Both the position numbers and the translations under genes were made by a program. A stretch of DNA of 64,000 nt from positions 124,001 to 188,000 of the forward strand of contig CAJTQR010000005.1 in assembly GCA_910578515.1 (NCBI GenBank), read 5' to 3'. The notes under the pieces are model-generated. The model was not told where the DNA came from, made no database searches, and worked only from the letters and a program-made list of their open reading frames with translations. Position 1 is the stretch's first letter. Each line of letters opens with the position of its first letter. Positions 17,738 through 26,610 of this stretch are shown here, piece after piece. This DNA comes from an uncultured Duncaniella sp. GTDB lineage: Bacteria > Bacteroidota > Bacteroidia > Bacteroidales > Muribaculaceae.

Positions 17738-18211
17738 ATGAAAATCGTGTTGCTCGCTGTCGGTAAAACCTCTACCGATTATTTAATAAAGGGTATTGAT
17801 GGCTTCCTGAAGCGTATCAATCATTATGTGCCGATGGAGCTAAGCATAATTCCTGATTTGAAATCAACTAAAGCGTTGACCGAAGATACTCAGAAACAAC
17901 GAGAGGGGCAGGCTATGATGTCGGCACTGCAGCCGGGCGATGTAGTGGTGCTTCTTGATGAGCGTGGTAAGGAGTATACTTCCAGAGAGTTCGCTATGCA
18001 GATTGACCGAAAGATGGTGCAGGGAATCAAGCGCCTTGTATTTGTAATCGGTGGACCTTACGGGTTCTCGAAGGAGATGTACGATAGGGCGAATGAGAAA
18101 ATCTCATTGTCAAAGATGACTTTCACTCATGAGATGGTACGTCTTTTCTTTGTTGAGCAGGTGTACAGGGCTATGACAATACTGCGGGGTGAGCCATATC
18201 ATCACGACTGA
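17738..18211 (+). CDS. rlmH: 23S rRNA pseudouridine(1915) N3-methyltransferase
   Basis: SPOUT-class methyltransferase that modifies pseudouridine 1915 in helix 69 of 23S rRNA on the assembled 70S ribosome. The 157-aa protein matches the family throughout: MKIVLLAVGKT at the start, LLDERGKEYTSREFA in the middle, the SAM-knot motif FVIGGPYGFS (about 101-110), and the closing LRGEPYHHD. It is divergent from nadC and converges on the small membrane protein gene with 16 nt between stop codons. Confidence 0.96.
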   Translation: MKIVLLAVGKTSTDYLIKGIDGFLKRINHYVPMELSIIPDLKSTKALTEDTQKQREGQAMMSALQPGDVVVLLDERGKEYTSREFAMQIDRKMVQGIKRLVFVIGGPYGFSKEMYDRANEKISLSKMTFTHEMVRLFFVEQVYRAMTILRGEPYHHD

Positions 18212-18227
18212 TGAGTGTGAGGATAAA

Positions 18228-18413
18228 CTATAGATTGGCAATTTTGAAGAGGAGCCAGACTACTGCCATACCGACTAATATATATGCCACGGCACTACGG
18301 ATGAAAACCCACAACCATGCGCTCTTACGGCGTGGTGACAGCCAGGTATAGAACCCGGCTGAAATCAAACCGAATGCAATCGTCGCGAGTATCCAGTATT
18401 CCAATTTCCCCAT
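18228..18413 (-). CDS. Small two-helix membrane protein, function unknown
   Basis: A 61-aa protein with two predicted membrane helices (about 5-24 and 35-58) joined by a short positively charged loop, SPRRKSAW. I do not recognise the family. It is likely real because it starts 5 nt after ddl on the same strand, has no competing frame, and the hydrophobic pattern is regular. Its position at the end of the hydrolase-MurF-like-Ddl series suggests an envelope-related role, but that is inference only. Confidence 0.6.
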   Translation of the reverse strand: MGKLEYWILATIAFGLISAGFYTWLSPRRKSAWLWVFIRSAVAYILVGMAVVWLLFKIANL

Positions 18414-18418
18414 ATCGG

Positions 18419-19615
18419 TTATTTCTTAAATTTACCGCCTTTGAGTCCGCCTTTTGCACCTCCTGAAAGTGAGAAGATGTTTTGGTCATAGCTTACGGTC
18501 TTCTGTCCCTGCTCACGCTTGCGCTTGAGTGCGAGGTGTACCAATCGGTCCATAAGTTTATCAAAAGGCAGACCGGTGGCTTCCCAAAGATAGAATGACA
18601 GAGAGCCGGGGATTGTGTTGATTTCATTGACAAATATTTCGTTGGTGTCATCATCCACAATGAAGTCGATTCGGCTTACACCATGACAGCTGAGCACTCG
18701 GAAGGTCTCTCCGGCGAGATAGCGGATTTTGTCTGTCATCTCCTGAGGTAGGTCAGCGGGTATACGCTTCTGTGATGCTTGCATTCCTTTGGCACCCTTG
18801 GTTCCGCCCATGTACTTATCCTCATACGATAGGATTTCCGCACTTTTGATTGGTTCTTCAAGTACTGAGGACTCATATTCGTCGCAATCACCGAGCACAG
18901 AGCAGTTGATTTCTTTCAGATTGTCAACCATGTGCTCCACAATGATTCTGGCAGAGTATTTTTCGGCTATTTCAACTTTCTCAATCAGCTGTTCGCGGTT
19001 AGCTGCCCTGCCGATACCAACGCTCGAACCAAGGTTGGCGGGCTTGACAATCACGGGATAGCCAATCTTGGTCTCGATTTTCTCAATCAGCTGTTCGCGT
19101 TGGGCAAACCATTGTTTGTCGGTGAACCATACATAATTAATCACAGGAATATCGCATGAAGATAGAATCATCTTCATTGTAATTTTATCCATACCGTTTG
19201 CACTTGCGAGCGTGTCACATCCGGCATAAGGTATACCGATAGTCTCGAGCACTCCTTCAAATATGCCATCCTCAACGTTTGAGCCGTGAAGCACGGGAAT
19301 CACCACATCAAGTGTGGTAACCGGAGCCTTGCTGCCAAACATACCGGTAGGCTTGGAGCGGTAGAGGTTGTAATCACCATAGACCGGTTTCATGTACACC
19401 TCGGTGCATTTGGCAATCAGTGATGGTATGTCCCGGTAATTTGCAACATCAAAAAGTGCATCGCCGGTGTAATATTTTCCCTGTTTGGATATATATATGG
19501 GGGTTACGTCGTACTTGTCGCGGTTTATGGCATGCATTGCTTGCGATGCCGATATTACTGAAATTTCATGCTCGGTGGAACGTCCGCCGAAGAATACTCC
19601 AATATTGGTTTTCAT
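18419..19615 (-). CDS. ddl: D-alanine--D-alanine ligase
   Basis: ATP-grasp ligase that joins two D-alanines for the peptidoglycan stem peptide. The 398-aa protein has the N-terminal FFGGRSTEHEISVISA motif, ATP-binding segments IVKPANLGSSVGI and VEHMVDNLKEINCSVLGD, and the C-terminal metal-binding region FVNEINTIPGSLSFYLWE. The sequence is longer than E. coli DdlB because of internal insertions and a Gly/Lys-rich tail that ends GGLKGGKFKK. No Phe/Tyr swap pointing to D-Ala-D-Lac ligases was assessed. It lies 42 nt downstream of a MurF-like gene whose usual co-substrate is its product. Confidence 0.95.
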   Translation of the reverse strand: MKTNIGVFFGGRSTEHEISVISASQAMHAINRDKYDVTPIYISKQGKYYTGDALFDVANYRDIPSLIAKCTEVYMKPVYGDYNLYRSKPTGMFGSKAPVTTLDVVIPVLHGSNVEDGIFEGVLETIGIPYAGCDTLASANGMDKITMKMILSSCDIPVINYVWFTDKQWFAQREQLIEKIETKIGYPVIVKPANLGSSVGIGRAANREQLIEKVEIAEKYSARIIVEHMVDNLKEINCSVLGDCDEYESSVLEEPIKSAEILSYEDKYMGGTKGAKGMQASQKRIPADLPQEMTDKIRYLAGETFRVLSCHGVSRIDFIVDDDTNEIFVNEINTIPGSLSFYLWEATGLPFDKLMDRLVHLALKRKREQGQKTVSYDQNIFSLSGGAKGGLKGGKFKK

Positions 19616-19657
19616 TATGTTTGGGTTGATTATGATTTGTATACCGGTTGGAATGAT

Positions 19658-21244
19658 TTATTTGAATGTGTCAGGAAGGTCATTCTCGTAAAGAATGGTG
19701 TCCCCCGGACGGAGCATGGTAGCCAAGAGAGTCTGAGCTTCTGCAAAACTATTTACTTTATGTATCTTTGCAGTACGTGGTGTCACGCTTTCGATTCCTG
19801 CCACAATGGCTTCGCGGTTATATTCTCCCACTACTATTGCCACATCGGCACAATTGGCTATCTTGACACCGAAAGCTTCATTCAGTTCGCTCTGTCGGTC
19901 TCCGAGTTCTATCATGCCTGGGGTAACTACGATTCGTTTCCCTTGTGTCATCATGGCAAGTACATCGAGAGCCATTTTCGAGCCTGTAGGATTTGAATTG
20001 AACGCATCGTCGATTATGGTTATGCCACCGGGGGTGCGCTTCATGTTGAGTCTGTGTTCCACCTGCTCGATTTGGCTTACGGCGTAGCGGATTTTTCCCA
20101 CAGGTACTCCGAGACGCAAACCGACTATGATTGCAGCCAGGAGATTTGATACGTTGCATTCTCCCACCAGGCGTGTCTTGAATTCAATCTTTTCGCCGGA
20201 TGGAGTGATTAGATTGAATGTTGTGCCCGTAGGTGAATATGTGATATCTTCGGCTGTGTATTCAGCCGCATCAGTAGCGGTGACGGCATAGCGTATACAT
20301 TCCACATTGTTAACCTTGCGGTTAGCCACAAAGGGGAAGTCATCGTTTATTACTGCCAATCCGTCGGCAGGAAGTGAATCGACAAGCTCGAACTTGGTGC
20401 GCTGAACATTCTCGATAGTTTTGAATGATTCAAGATGCTGTTCACCGACAGCGGTTACGATTCCTATTTCCGGGTGGACGAGGTCACATATTTCTTTGAT
20501 ATCACATGGCTGTTTCGCACCCATCTCCACGATAAATACCTCGTTGTAGGGTTTCAGATATTCGCGTATGGTTCGAATCACACCCATGGTGGTGTTGTAG
20601 CTCCCGGGTGTCATCATTACATCGAAATGCTCCGCAAGGATTCTGTTTAGATAGTGCTTGGTGCTTGTTTTTCCATAGCTGCCTGTCACACCAATGATTT
20701 TAAGGTCGGGCATTGAGGCGAGAATCCTTTTGGCATCATTGTAATACTTATCGTTGATATGTTTTTCCACAGGTTTCAGCAAATAGTTTGCCGCAAGGAG
20801 AAACAGATGCGAGAAGCAATAGATGAGCAGAGTATATATTGCGGCATATTCCAGAGGATAGCCATGGCGGAGGCAGAAGAGTATGACACCGGCAAGGGTG
20901 AGAGCCGCCAATACAAGCATTACTGACAGGATGCGCCATGCTCTGCGCGTCATCACCAGAGGCTTTTTGTATTTTTTACCAGCAAGAATAAATATGTTTA
21001 TGATTGAAACGAGGCTTATTAAGTTGAGCGATACCAAAGGTACCGATAGTGTGGAGAGGGATGCAAGAACAACTGCTCCTGACACGAGACGCATGGTCGA
21101 AGTAGTATCCTGCGATGAAGAAAGCCAGCGGTTGTATCGTTCGTTCCGATATGAATTCTGCTGAAGCATCATAAGGTCACGCCTGAATTCAAGTATGACG
21201 TTGATTGCTGCTAATGTTATGGCTATGATAGCAATGGCTAACAT
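19658..21244 (-). CDS. Membrane-anchored Mur ligase family protein (MurF-like)
   Basis: A 528-aa Mur ligase relative. The ATP-binding middle domain and the C-terminal domain are complete: P-loop GVTGSYGKT (185-193), VEMGAKQPCDIKEI, VTAVGEQHLESF followed by KFEL with the usual Lys, CNVSNLLAAI, and EHRLNMKRTPGG then IDDAFNSNPTGS, all in MurF order. The N-terminal UDP-substrate domain of normal MurF is absent; residues 1-157 instead contain about four to five membrane helices. So the sequence fits a ligase adding an amino acid or dipeptide to a membrane-bound substrate. Beside it are Ddl downstream and an alpha/beta hydrolase 29 nt upstream. A canonical murF may exist elsewhere; this may be a paralogue rather than the main enzyme. 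Confidence 0.8.
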   Translation of the reverse strand: MLAIAIIAITLAAINVILEFRRDLMMLQQNSYRNERYNRWLSSSQDTTSTMRLVSGAVVLASLSTLSVPLVSLNLISLVSIINIFILAGKKYKKPLVMTRRAWRILSVMLVLAALTLAGVILFCLRHGYPLEYAAIYTLLIYCFSHLFLLAANYLLKPVEKHINDKYYNDAKRILASMPDLKIIGVTGSYGKTSTKHYLNRILAEHFDVMMTPGSYNTTMGVIRTIREYLKPYNEVFIVEMGAKQPCDIKEICDLVHPEIGIVTAVGEQHLESFKTIENVQRTKFELVDSLPADGLAVINDDFPFVANRKVNNVECIRYAVTATDAAEYTAEDITYSPTGTTFNLITPSGEKIEFKTRLVGECNVSNLLAAIIVGLRLGVPVGKIRYAVSQIEQVEHRLNMKRTPGGITIIDDAFNSNPTGSKMALDVLAMMTQGKRIVVTPGMIELGDRQSELNEAFGVKIANCADVAIVVGEYNREAIVAGIESVTPRTAKIHKVNSFAEAQTLLATMLRPGDTILYENDLPDTFK

Positions 21245-21273
21245 CTTATAGGGAATAAAATGGTTATCAATGT

Positions 21274-22044
21274 TTATTTCTGACTGAGGAAACTGCGGAG
21301 CACGGCGGCAAACTGTGGCTGGTTATCCAGAAAACTGTAATGCCCGCATCCCGGGAATGACACTAATCCGGCATCGGGAATAAGTTTTTCCATTTTTTTA
21401 GCATCCTTAAGTGGAGTGGCAGTGTCGTTTTCTCCCCAGATTAGCAATGTTGGAGCTTTGATAAGAGGCAGACGGTCAGTTAAGTCTTCGTTGACCACCT
21501 TGGAAAGTATGCGGCGCATCATCGGAGTGGCATTGGCATAGTCACTTGAGCCGGCTTTCGCTCTTCGGGCATCCAGTCGCAACTCTGCATTCTCTTTGCC
21601 GTATAACATATACATAAGCCGTTTCATCAGCTTGAATGTGTATACTTTCCAATAGTAACGGAGTGAGCGGGACGGTTTGATGCCGGCGGCATCAACGAGT
21701 ATCATTTTCTCCACCGGATTACGTGAGGCGTAGAGTATTCCTACCCTACCTCCGAAGGAGTGTCCTAAGAGGGTGGGGGATGTGATGCCGGTTTCTTTCA
21801 CAAGGGCTTCAATCTGGCGGGTATACATCTCTACTCCCCACACATCGGTGGGTTCCTGAGAGTCGCCGAATCCAGGGAAATCGACATTAATCACTCTGTA
21901 TCCGCACGACAAGGCAATCCGTTCCACCGATGCAAGAGTGGTGTGGTTGCATCCCCAACCATGCATCAGTATTATCACCTTATCCCCTGTCTCGGAATCA
22001 GTGTAGTGTAATTTCAATCCTTCTAATGATATCTCTTTGTCCAT
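21274..22044 (-). CDS. Alpha/beta-fold hydrolase
   Basis: A 256-aa single-domain hydrolase without signal peptide. The catalytic triad is visible: nucleophile S96 in GHSFGG, acid D207 in GENDTATP and H235 in GCGHYSF; the oxyanion segment is HGWG (28-31). The cap region (about 125-175) is basic and helical. The substrate is not determined; family members cleave esters, amides or carbon-carbon bonds. It is the first gene of the group with the MurF-like ligase, Ddl and the small membrane protein, so a role in cell-wall precursor or lipid metabolism is possible, but nothing in the sequence proves it. Confidence 0.82.
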   Translation of the reverse strand: MDKEISLEGLKLHYTDSETGDKVIILMHGWGCNHTTLASVERIALSCGYRVINVDFPGFGDSQEPTDVWGVEMYTRQIEALVKETGITSPTLLGHSFGGRVGILYASRNPVEKMILVDAAGIKPSRSLRYYWKVYTFKLMKRLMYMLYGKENAELRLDARRAKAGSSDYANATPMMRRILSKVVNEDLTDRLPLIKAPTLLIWGENDTATPLKDAKKMEKLIPDAGLVSFPGCGHYSFLDNQPQFAAVLRSFLSQK

Positions 22045-22061
22045 CGTTGCTAAATTAGGTA

Positions 22062-22093
22062 CAAAGGTAGGAAAAAAGGGTCAAAATATGCAA
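22062..22093 (-). promoter_or_regulatory. Promoter of the hydrolase-MurF-like-ddl operon
   Basis: Minus-strand TTG (22091-22093), 21-nt spacer, TACCTTTG (22062-22069). It lies 18 nt before the hydrolase start codon, giving a very short leader. Confidence 0.65.
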
Positions 22094-22160
22094 CTGACAG
22101 CACTTAAAATTAAAAAATAAAAACAGAACCTGCGGAAGTGGCACTATGGCACAAAAAGAT

Positions 22161-22191
22161 TTTGATATGCACGTTTTCTTAAGTACTTTTG
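22161..22191 (+). promoter_or_regulatory. Promoter of the metal efflux operon
   Basis: TTTG (22161-22164), 19-nt spacer, TACTTTTG (22184-22191): a full Bacteroidota -33/-7 match. The predicted leader to the adaptor gene is about 100 nt. No metalloregulator gene lies nearby. Confidence 0.75.
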
Positions 22192-22300
22192 CAACCGGAT
22201 AAAAATTGCTTATGGTATACCTGTACCGTTAATTTAGATTAATCCATGCTATTAAAAAGAGTTTAAATCAGTTCCATGTAACTTTTAACACAGTTTATTG

Positions 22301-23431
22301 ATGAAAACAAAAATATTTTCTACTATTCTGTCTCTGACACTGATTGGGTGTGGCTCCCATTCGCACGAAGATGCCGCGGACGTTCATAATGAAGCAGAAG
22401 AGCATCATCACCACGATGAGGATGAGATTATAGTCAAACCAGAGGATGCCAAGCGATTTGGTATAGGAGTTGAAGTAGTGGCTGCCACGCCGTTCAATGA
22501 GGTGGTGAAGGTGATAGGTGAGGTGCTCCCTGTTGCATCAGACCAGGCTATTGTCTCAGCCCCCACATCAGGTATTGTAAGGCTCGCCGGTGGAATCACT
22601 CAAGGCTCAGGCGTGACAGCAGGTCAGCGGATAGCGTCAATTTCAGCAAAAGGTGTTACTGGCGGTGACCCGAATGAGGCTGCGAAAGTGACTCTTGACG
22701 CTGCGAAAAGAGAACTGGACCGAATAACACCTCTGTACGATGACGGTATAGTTACAAAGAAAGATTATAACGATGCGCTGCAGGCATACGAGTCGGCAAA
22801 GACTGCTTATAGCCGACCGGCGGCAGGTGGTGGTGCATCATCTCCGATTAATGGTATTGTAAGCAATATGATGGTTGCTGATGGAGAATATGTTGAGGCG
22901 GGACAGCCTATAGCTACTATAGCACGTAGCACACGTCTGACTCTCAAGGCTCTCCTCCCGCAAAAATATATATCGTTCTTACCGCTGATTGAGACTGCAA
23001 ATATCATCCCAGCACAGTCGGAATCGGTAATTTCACTAAAGGAAAATGGTGGCAAGCTATTGTCATCGTCAGTGTCAGGTGGTAATGATATTCAGGGTTA
23101 TATTCCTGTGTATTTTACTTTTGATAACAATGGCGCTGTGGCACCCGGTTCTGCTGCTGATGTGTATCTTATTGGCAATATGAGAGGTGCAACTTTGACT
23201 GTCCCTGTGTCAGCTCTGACCGAACAGATGGGTGAATCGTTTGTCTATGTGAAGGAGGATGACCATGGGTATGATAAACGTAATGTGAAGGTGGGACGCA
23301 ACGATGGCAAGAGAGTGGAAATATTGTCGGGAATAGCTGAGGGTGACTCAGTGGTTACACAAGGTGTAACTTTTGTTAGACTTGCCGAAACATCAACTGT
23401 GGTCCCGGAAGGTCATTCACATTCTCATTAA
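22301..23431 (+). CDS. Efflux RND periplasmic adaptor lipoprotein (CusB/CzcB-like)
   Basis: Membrane fusion protein linking the inner-membrane pump to the outer-membrane channel. The ATG at 22301 gives 376 aa; an in-frame TTG three bases earlier is a less likely start. A lipobox ending LIGC (Cys17) follows the signal sequence. Directly after it comes a His/Asp/Glu-rich stretch with HSHED and HHHHDEDE, and the C-terminus ends EGHSHSH, so both ends can bind metal ions. The lipoyl half-motifs (SAPTSGIVRLAGG and SSPINGIVSNMMV) flank a helical hairpin. It is followed after 15 nt by the pump gene. Zinc, cobalt, cadmium, copper or silver are possible substrates. Confidence 0.88.
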   Translation: MKTKIFSTILSLTLIGCGSHSHEDAADVHNEAEEHHHHDEDEIIVKPEDAKRFGIGVEVVAATPFNEVVKVIGEVLPVASDQAIVSAPTSGIVRLAGGITQGSGVTAGQRIASISAKGVTGGDPNEAAKVTLDAAKRELDRITPLYDDGIVTKKDYNDALQAYESAKTAYSRPAAGGGASSPINGIVSNMMVADGEYVEAGQPIATIARSTRLTLKALLPQKYISFLPLIETANIIPAQSESVISLKENGGKLLSSSVSGGNDIQGYIPVYFTFDNNGAVAPGSAADVYLIGNMRGATLTVPVSALTEQMGESFVYVKEDDHGYDKRNVKVGRNDGKRVEILSGIAEGDSVVTQGVTFVRLAETSTVVPEGHSHSH

Positions 23432-23446
23432 TTTATCAGGGTAACG

Positions 23447-26400
23447 ATGCTAAACAAGATAATAAAGATATCGCTTAATAATCGTATGGCAGTGATAGTA
23501 CTGTCTGGATTACTGTTGCTATATGGAATGTTTGTGCTTCTGCGCACTGAGGTAGACATTTTCCCCGACTTGAATGCTCCTACTGTGGTTGTGATGACCG
23601 AGGCGCCGGGAATGGCTCCTGAGGAGATAGAAAAGGTGGTTACCTATCCGGTGGAAACAGCTGTCAACGGTGCTGCCGGTGTCAGACGTGTGAGGTCATC
23701 ATCCGCTACCGGTTTCTCAGTTGTGTGGGTAGAATTTGACTGGGGCACAGATGTGTATCGCGCACGTCAGATAGTAACTGAAAAACTTTCGGAAACAGAA
23801 GGAAATCTCCCTCCCGGTGTGGGAAAGCCAACTCTCGGTCCGCAATCCTCCATTTTAGGTGAGGTGCTTATAATCGGTCTTACGGCTGATTCCATAACTT
23901 CCCAGGAGCAGTTGCGTACTCTCGCTGACTGGCAAATCAGACCGCGTCTGCTATCGCTTTCAGGTATTTCACAGGTCTCGGTGATTGGAGGTGATGCCAA
24001 AGAATATCAGATTAGGTTGCAGCCAGGTGCCATGTATAAGCATGGGGTGTCGCTCACTGAAATCCGCGATGCGGTTGCTAATATGAACAATAATGCATCG
24101 GGTGGGGTGCTATATGAATATGGTAACGAGTATCTTATAAAGGGTGATATCTCTACCAACGACATTGAGGAACTTGGTGCCACCGTGATTAAAAGCGACG
24201 AGAATGGGGTAGTGCGCCTTGATGACGTGGCTGAAATAGCCACAGGTGCACAGCAGCCTAAATTAGGATTGGCATCGCTCAATACCAAACCGGCAGTGCT
24301 TCTTACCGTGACAAAGCAACCGGCAGTGGGTACCATAGAGCTTACAGAAAAGATTGACGAGCAGCTGGAGCAGCTGAAATCCACTCTTCCCGCAGATGTT
24401 AAAGTGTCAACTGATATCTTCCGGCAATCGGATTTTATAGCAAATTCAATAGGTAATCTGCAGGAATCACTGTTTGTCGGTGCCATTTTTGTGATTGTGA
24501 TTCTGTTCTTCTTCCTAATGAATGTCAGAACTACTCTTATATCGCTTGTGGCACTTCCACTGTCAATCATTGTTACAGTCCTTGTGCTTCATTTCATGGG
24601 ATTGACAATTAACACCATGAGTCTTGGTGGTATAGCCATAGCAATAGGTTCACTGGTGGACGATGCGATAGTTGACGTTGAAAATGTATATAAGCGTCTG
24701 CGTGAGAATCTGAAGAAGAAAGAACCGATATTGAACGTGGTCTATAATGCATCGAAGGAGGTGCGTCTTCCTATCTTCAATTCCTCTCTCATTATAATGG
24801 CGAGCTTCCTGCCTCTGTTTTTCCTGGATGGTATAGAGGGTAAGATGCTGAAGCCACTTGGCATTTCATTTATTGTGGCTCTGATTGCTTCAACAATCGT
24901 GGCTCTTACAGTCACACCGGTGCTGTGCAGCTATCTTCTCGGTGGAGACAAAGTGAAGAAAAGTCTTGACAGGGAATCGTGGGTGGCTGCCAAGCTTCGT
25001 GTCGCTTACTCAGGGGCTTTGAAAAAATCGTTTGCTCATATCCGTCCGATATTTATCGGTACTACATTGCTGTTTGTGGTGGCAATCGGTGTCTTTTTCA
25101 CCCTTGGTCGAGGCTTTCTTCCATCGTTCAACGAGGGGTCGCTGACTATAAATGTCAGCACATTGCCGGGAATTTCATTGGAGGAGAGTGACCGTCTTGG
25201 CAGAGAGGCTGAGAAAATAATTCTGTCGATGCCAGAGATTTCAACTGTGGCACGAAAGACTGGTCGTGCCGAACTTGACGAGCATTCCCTTGGTGTGAAT
25301 GTCTCGGAGATTGAAGCGCCCTATAAACTTGAGCATGGTCGGGACCGCAAGGAACTTCTGGCTGATTTGCGTCACAAACTATCGCATATTCCAGGTGCCA
25401 ACATTGAGATAGGACAACCTATCTCACACAGAATTGATGCAATGTTATCGGGTACAGAGGCGCAGATTGCAATAAAATTGTTTGGTGATGACCTGACCCA
25501 GCTGTATAATATCGGTAATAAAATCAAGTCGGCGGTATCTTCGGTTGAAGGTGTTGTTGATGTGAATATTGAGCAACAGGTACAGCGTCCGCAACTCGAC
25601 ATACGTCCTCGTCGTGGTATGCTTGCATACTATGGAATACCTATGGGAGAATTTGCCGATTATATCAATGTGGCGCTTGGTGGCGAAAAGGTCTCTCAGG
25701 TTTATGAAAATGGGATTCCCTATGACTTGACTTTGCGTATGGATGCGGGAAGCCGCAGTTCCATAGAGGATATATCCAATCTCATGATTGATACACCAAA
25801 GGGCAAGGTGCCTTTGAGCACTGTGGCAGAAGTCGTGTCGGCTACCGGTCCCAATACTATCAACCGCGAGAATGTGAGTCGCCGAATTGTGATATCAGCT
25901 AATGTCGCAGATAGGGATTTGAGAAGTGTGGTAAATGATATCCGCGATGAGATTGATGAAGATATAAAATTGCCTGAAGGGTACTATGTGACTTATGGCG
26001 GACAGTTTGAGAATGAAGCTAAGGCTTCTCAGACGCTTGCATTGGTGTCGCTGCTTGCGTTGGTGATAATATTCCTATTGCTTTACGCTCAGTTCCATAA
26101 CACAACACAGGCGATGATAATCCTCCTCAATATGCCTCTCGCTATTATCGGTGGTATATTCATGTTGCGTTTTACTTCTGGTGAGCTGAATATCCCTGCT
26201 ATCATCGGTTTCATATCATTGCTTGGTATCACCACCCGAAACGGTATGTTGCTAATGTCGCGCTATGACCAGCTCCGTGAGGAGGGTGAGAGTCTGATGG
26301 ACCGTATAATGCATGGCTCCACTGACCGTCTGAATCCGATTCTGATGACGGCATTAAGTTCGGCACTCGCCTTGATTCCCCTTGCTATCAATGGGGACAA

Positions 26401-26557
26401 GCCGGGCAATGAGATTCAGTCGCCGCTCGCATTGGTGATACTCGGCGGGTTGCTGACCTCAACTGTGCTTAATATTTTTATTGTGCCATTGGCATATTAT
26501 CTCACTGAGCGTCGCAATGCGGCGAAAGTAAAGACCGAAACGATAAGTAACTCTTAG
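23447..26557 (+). CDS. Heavy-metal-type RND efflux pump (CusA/CzcA family)
   Basis: Proton-driven inner-membrane transporter of 1036 aa with 12 membrane helices and two large periplasmic loops, in the usual order: helix 1 at about 12-32, loop 1, helices 2-6 from about 340, helix 7 near 535, loop 2, helices 8-12 from about 865. The helix-4 segment AIGSLVDDAIVDVENV holds adjacent D405 and D406, the proton-relay positions. GRGFLPSFNEGSL at the start of loop 2 is typical of CzcA/CusA proteins. Together with the His-rich adaptor and the TolC-type gene it forms a complete tripartite pump. Confidence 0.9.
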   Translation: MLNKIIKISLNNRMAVIVLSGLLLLYGMFVLLRTEVDIFPDLNAPTVVVMTEAPGMAPEEIEKVVTYPVETAVNGAAGVRRVRSSSATGFSVVWVEFDWGTDVYRARQIVTEKLSETEGNLPPGVGKPTLGPQSSILGEVLIIGLTADSITSQEQLRTLADWQIRPRLLSLSGISQVSVIGGDAKEYQIRLQPGAMYKHGVSLTEIRDAVANMNNNASGGVLYEYGNEYLIKGDISTNDIEELGATVIKSDENGVVRLDDVAEIATGAQQPKLGLASLNTKPAVLLTVTKQPAVGTIELTEKIDEQLEQLKSTLPADVKVSTDIFRQSDFIANSIGNLQESLFVGAIFVIVILFFFLMNVRTTLISLVALPLSIIVTVLVLHFMGLTINTMSLGGIAIAIGSLVDDAIVDVENVYKRLRENLKKKEPILNVVYNASKEVRLPIFNSSLIIMASFLPLFFLDGIEGKMLKPLGISFIVALIASTIVALTVTPVLCSYLLGGDKVKKSLDRESWVAAKLRVAYSGALKKSFAHIRPIFIGTTLLFVVAIGVFFTLGRGFLPSFNEGSLTINVSTLPGISLEESDRLGREAEKIILSMPEISTVARKTGRAELDEHSLGVNVSEIEAPYKLEHGRDRKELLADLRHKLSHIPGANIEIGQPISHRIDAMLSGTEAQIAIKLFGDDLTQLYNIGNKIKSAVSSVEGVVDVNIEQQVQRPQLDIRPRRGMLAYYGIPMGEFADYINVALGGEKVSQVYENGIPYDLTLRMDAGSRSSIEDISNLMIDTPKGKVPLSTVAEVVSATGPNTINRENVSRRIVISANVADRDLRSVVNDIRDEIDEDIKLPEGYYVTYGGQFENEAKASQTLALVSLLALVIIFLLLYAQFHNTTQAMIILLNMPLAIIGGIFMLRFTSGELNIPAIIGFISLLGITTRNGMLLMSRYDQLREEGESLMDRIMHGSTDRLNPILMTALSSALALIPLAINGDKPGNEIQSPLALVILGGLLTSTVLNIFIVPLAYYLTERRNAAKVKTETISNS

Positions 26558-26610
26558 AGCATGTTAAAAAATTGGTATTAAACATCCTCTTAAAAACCAA
26601 CAATAGACTG

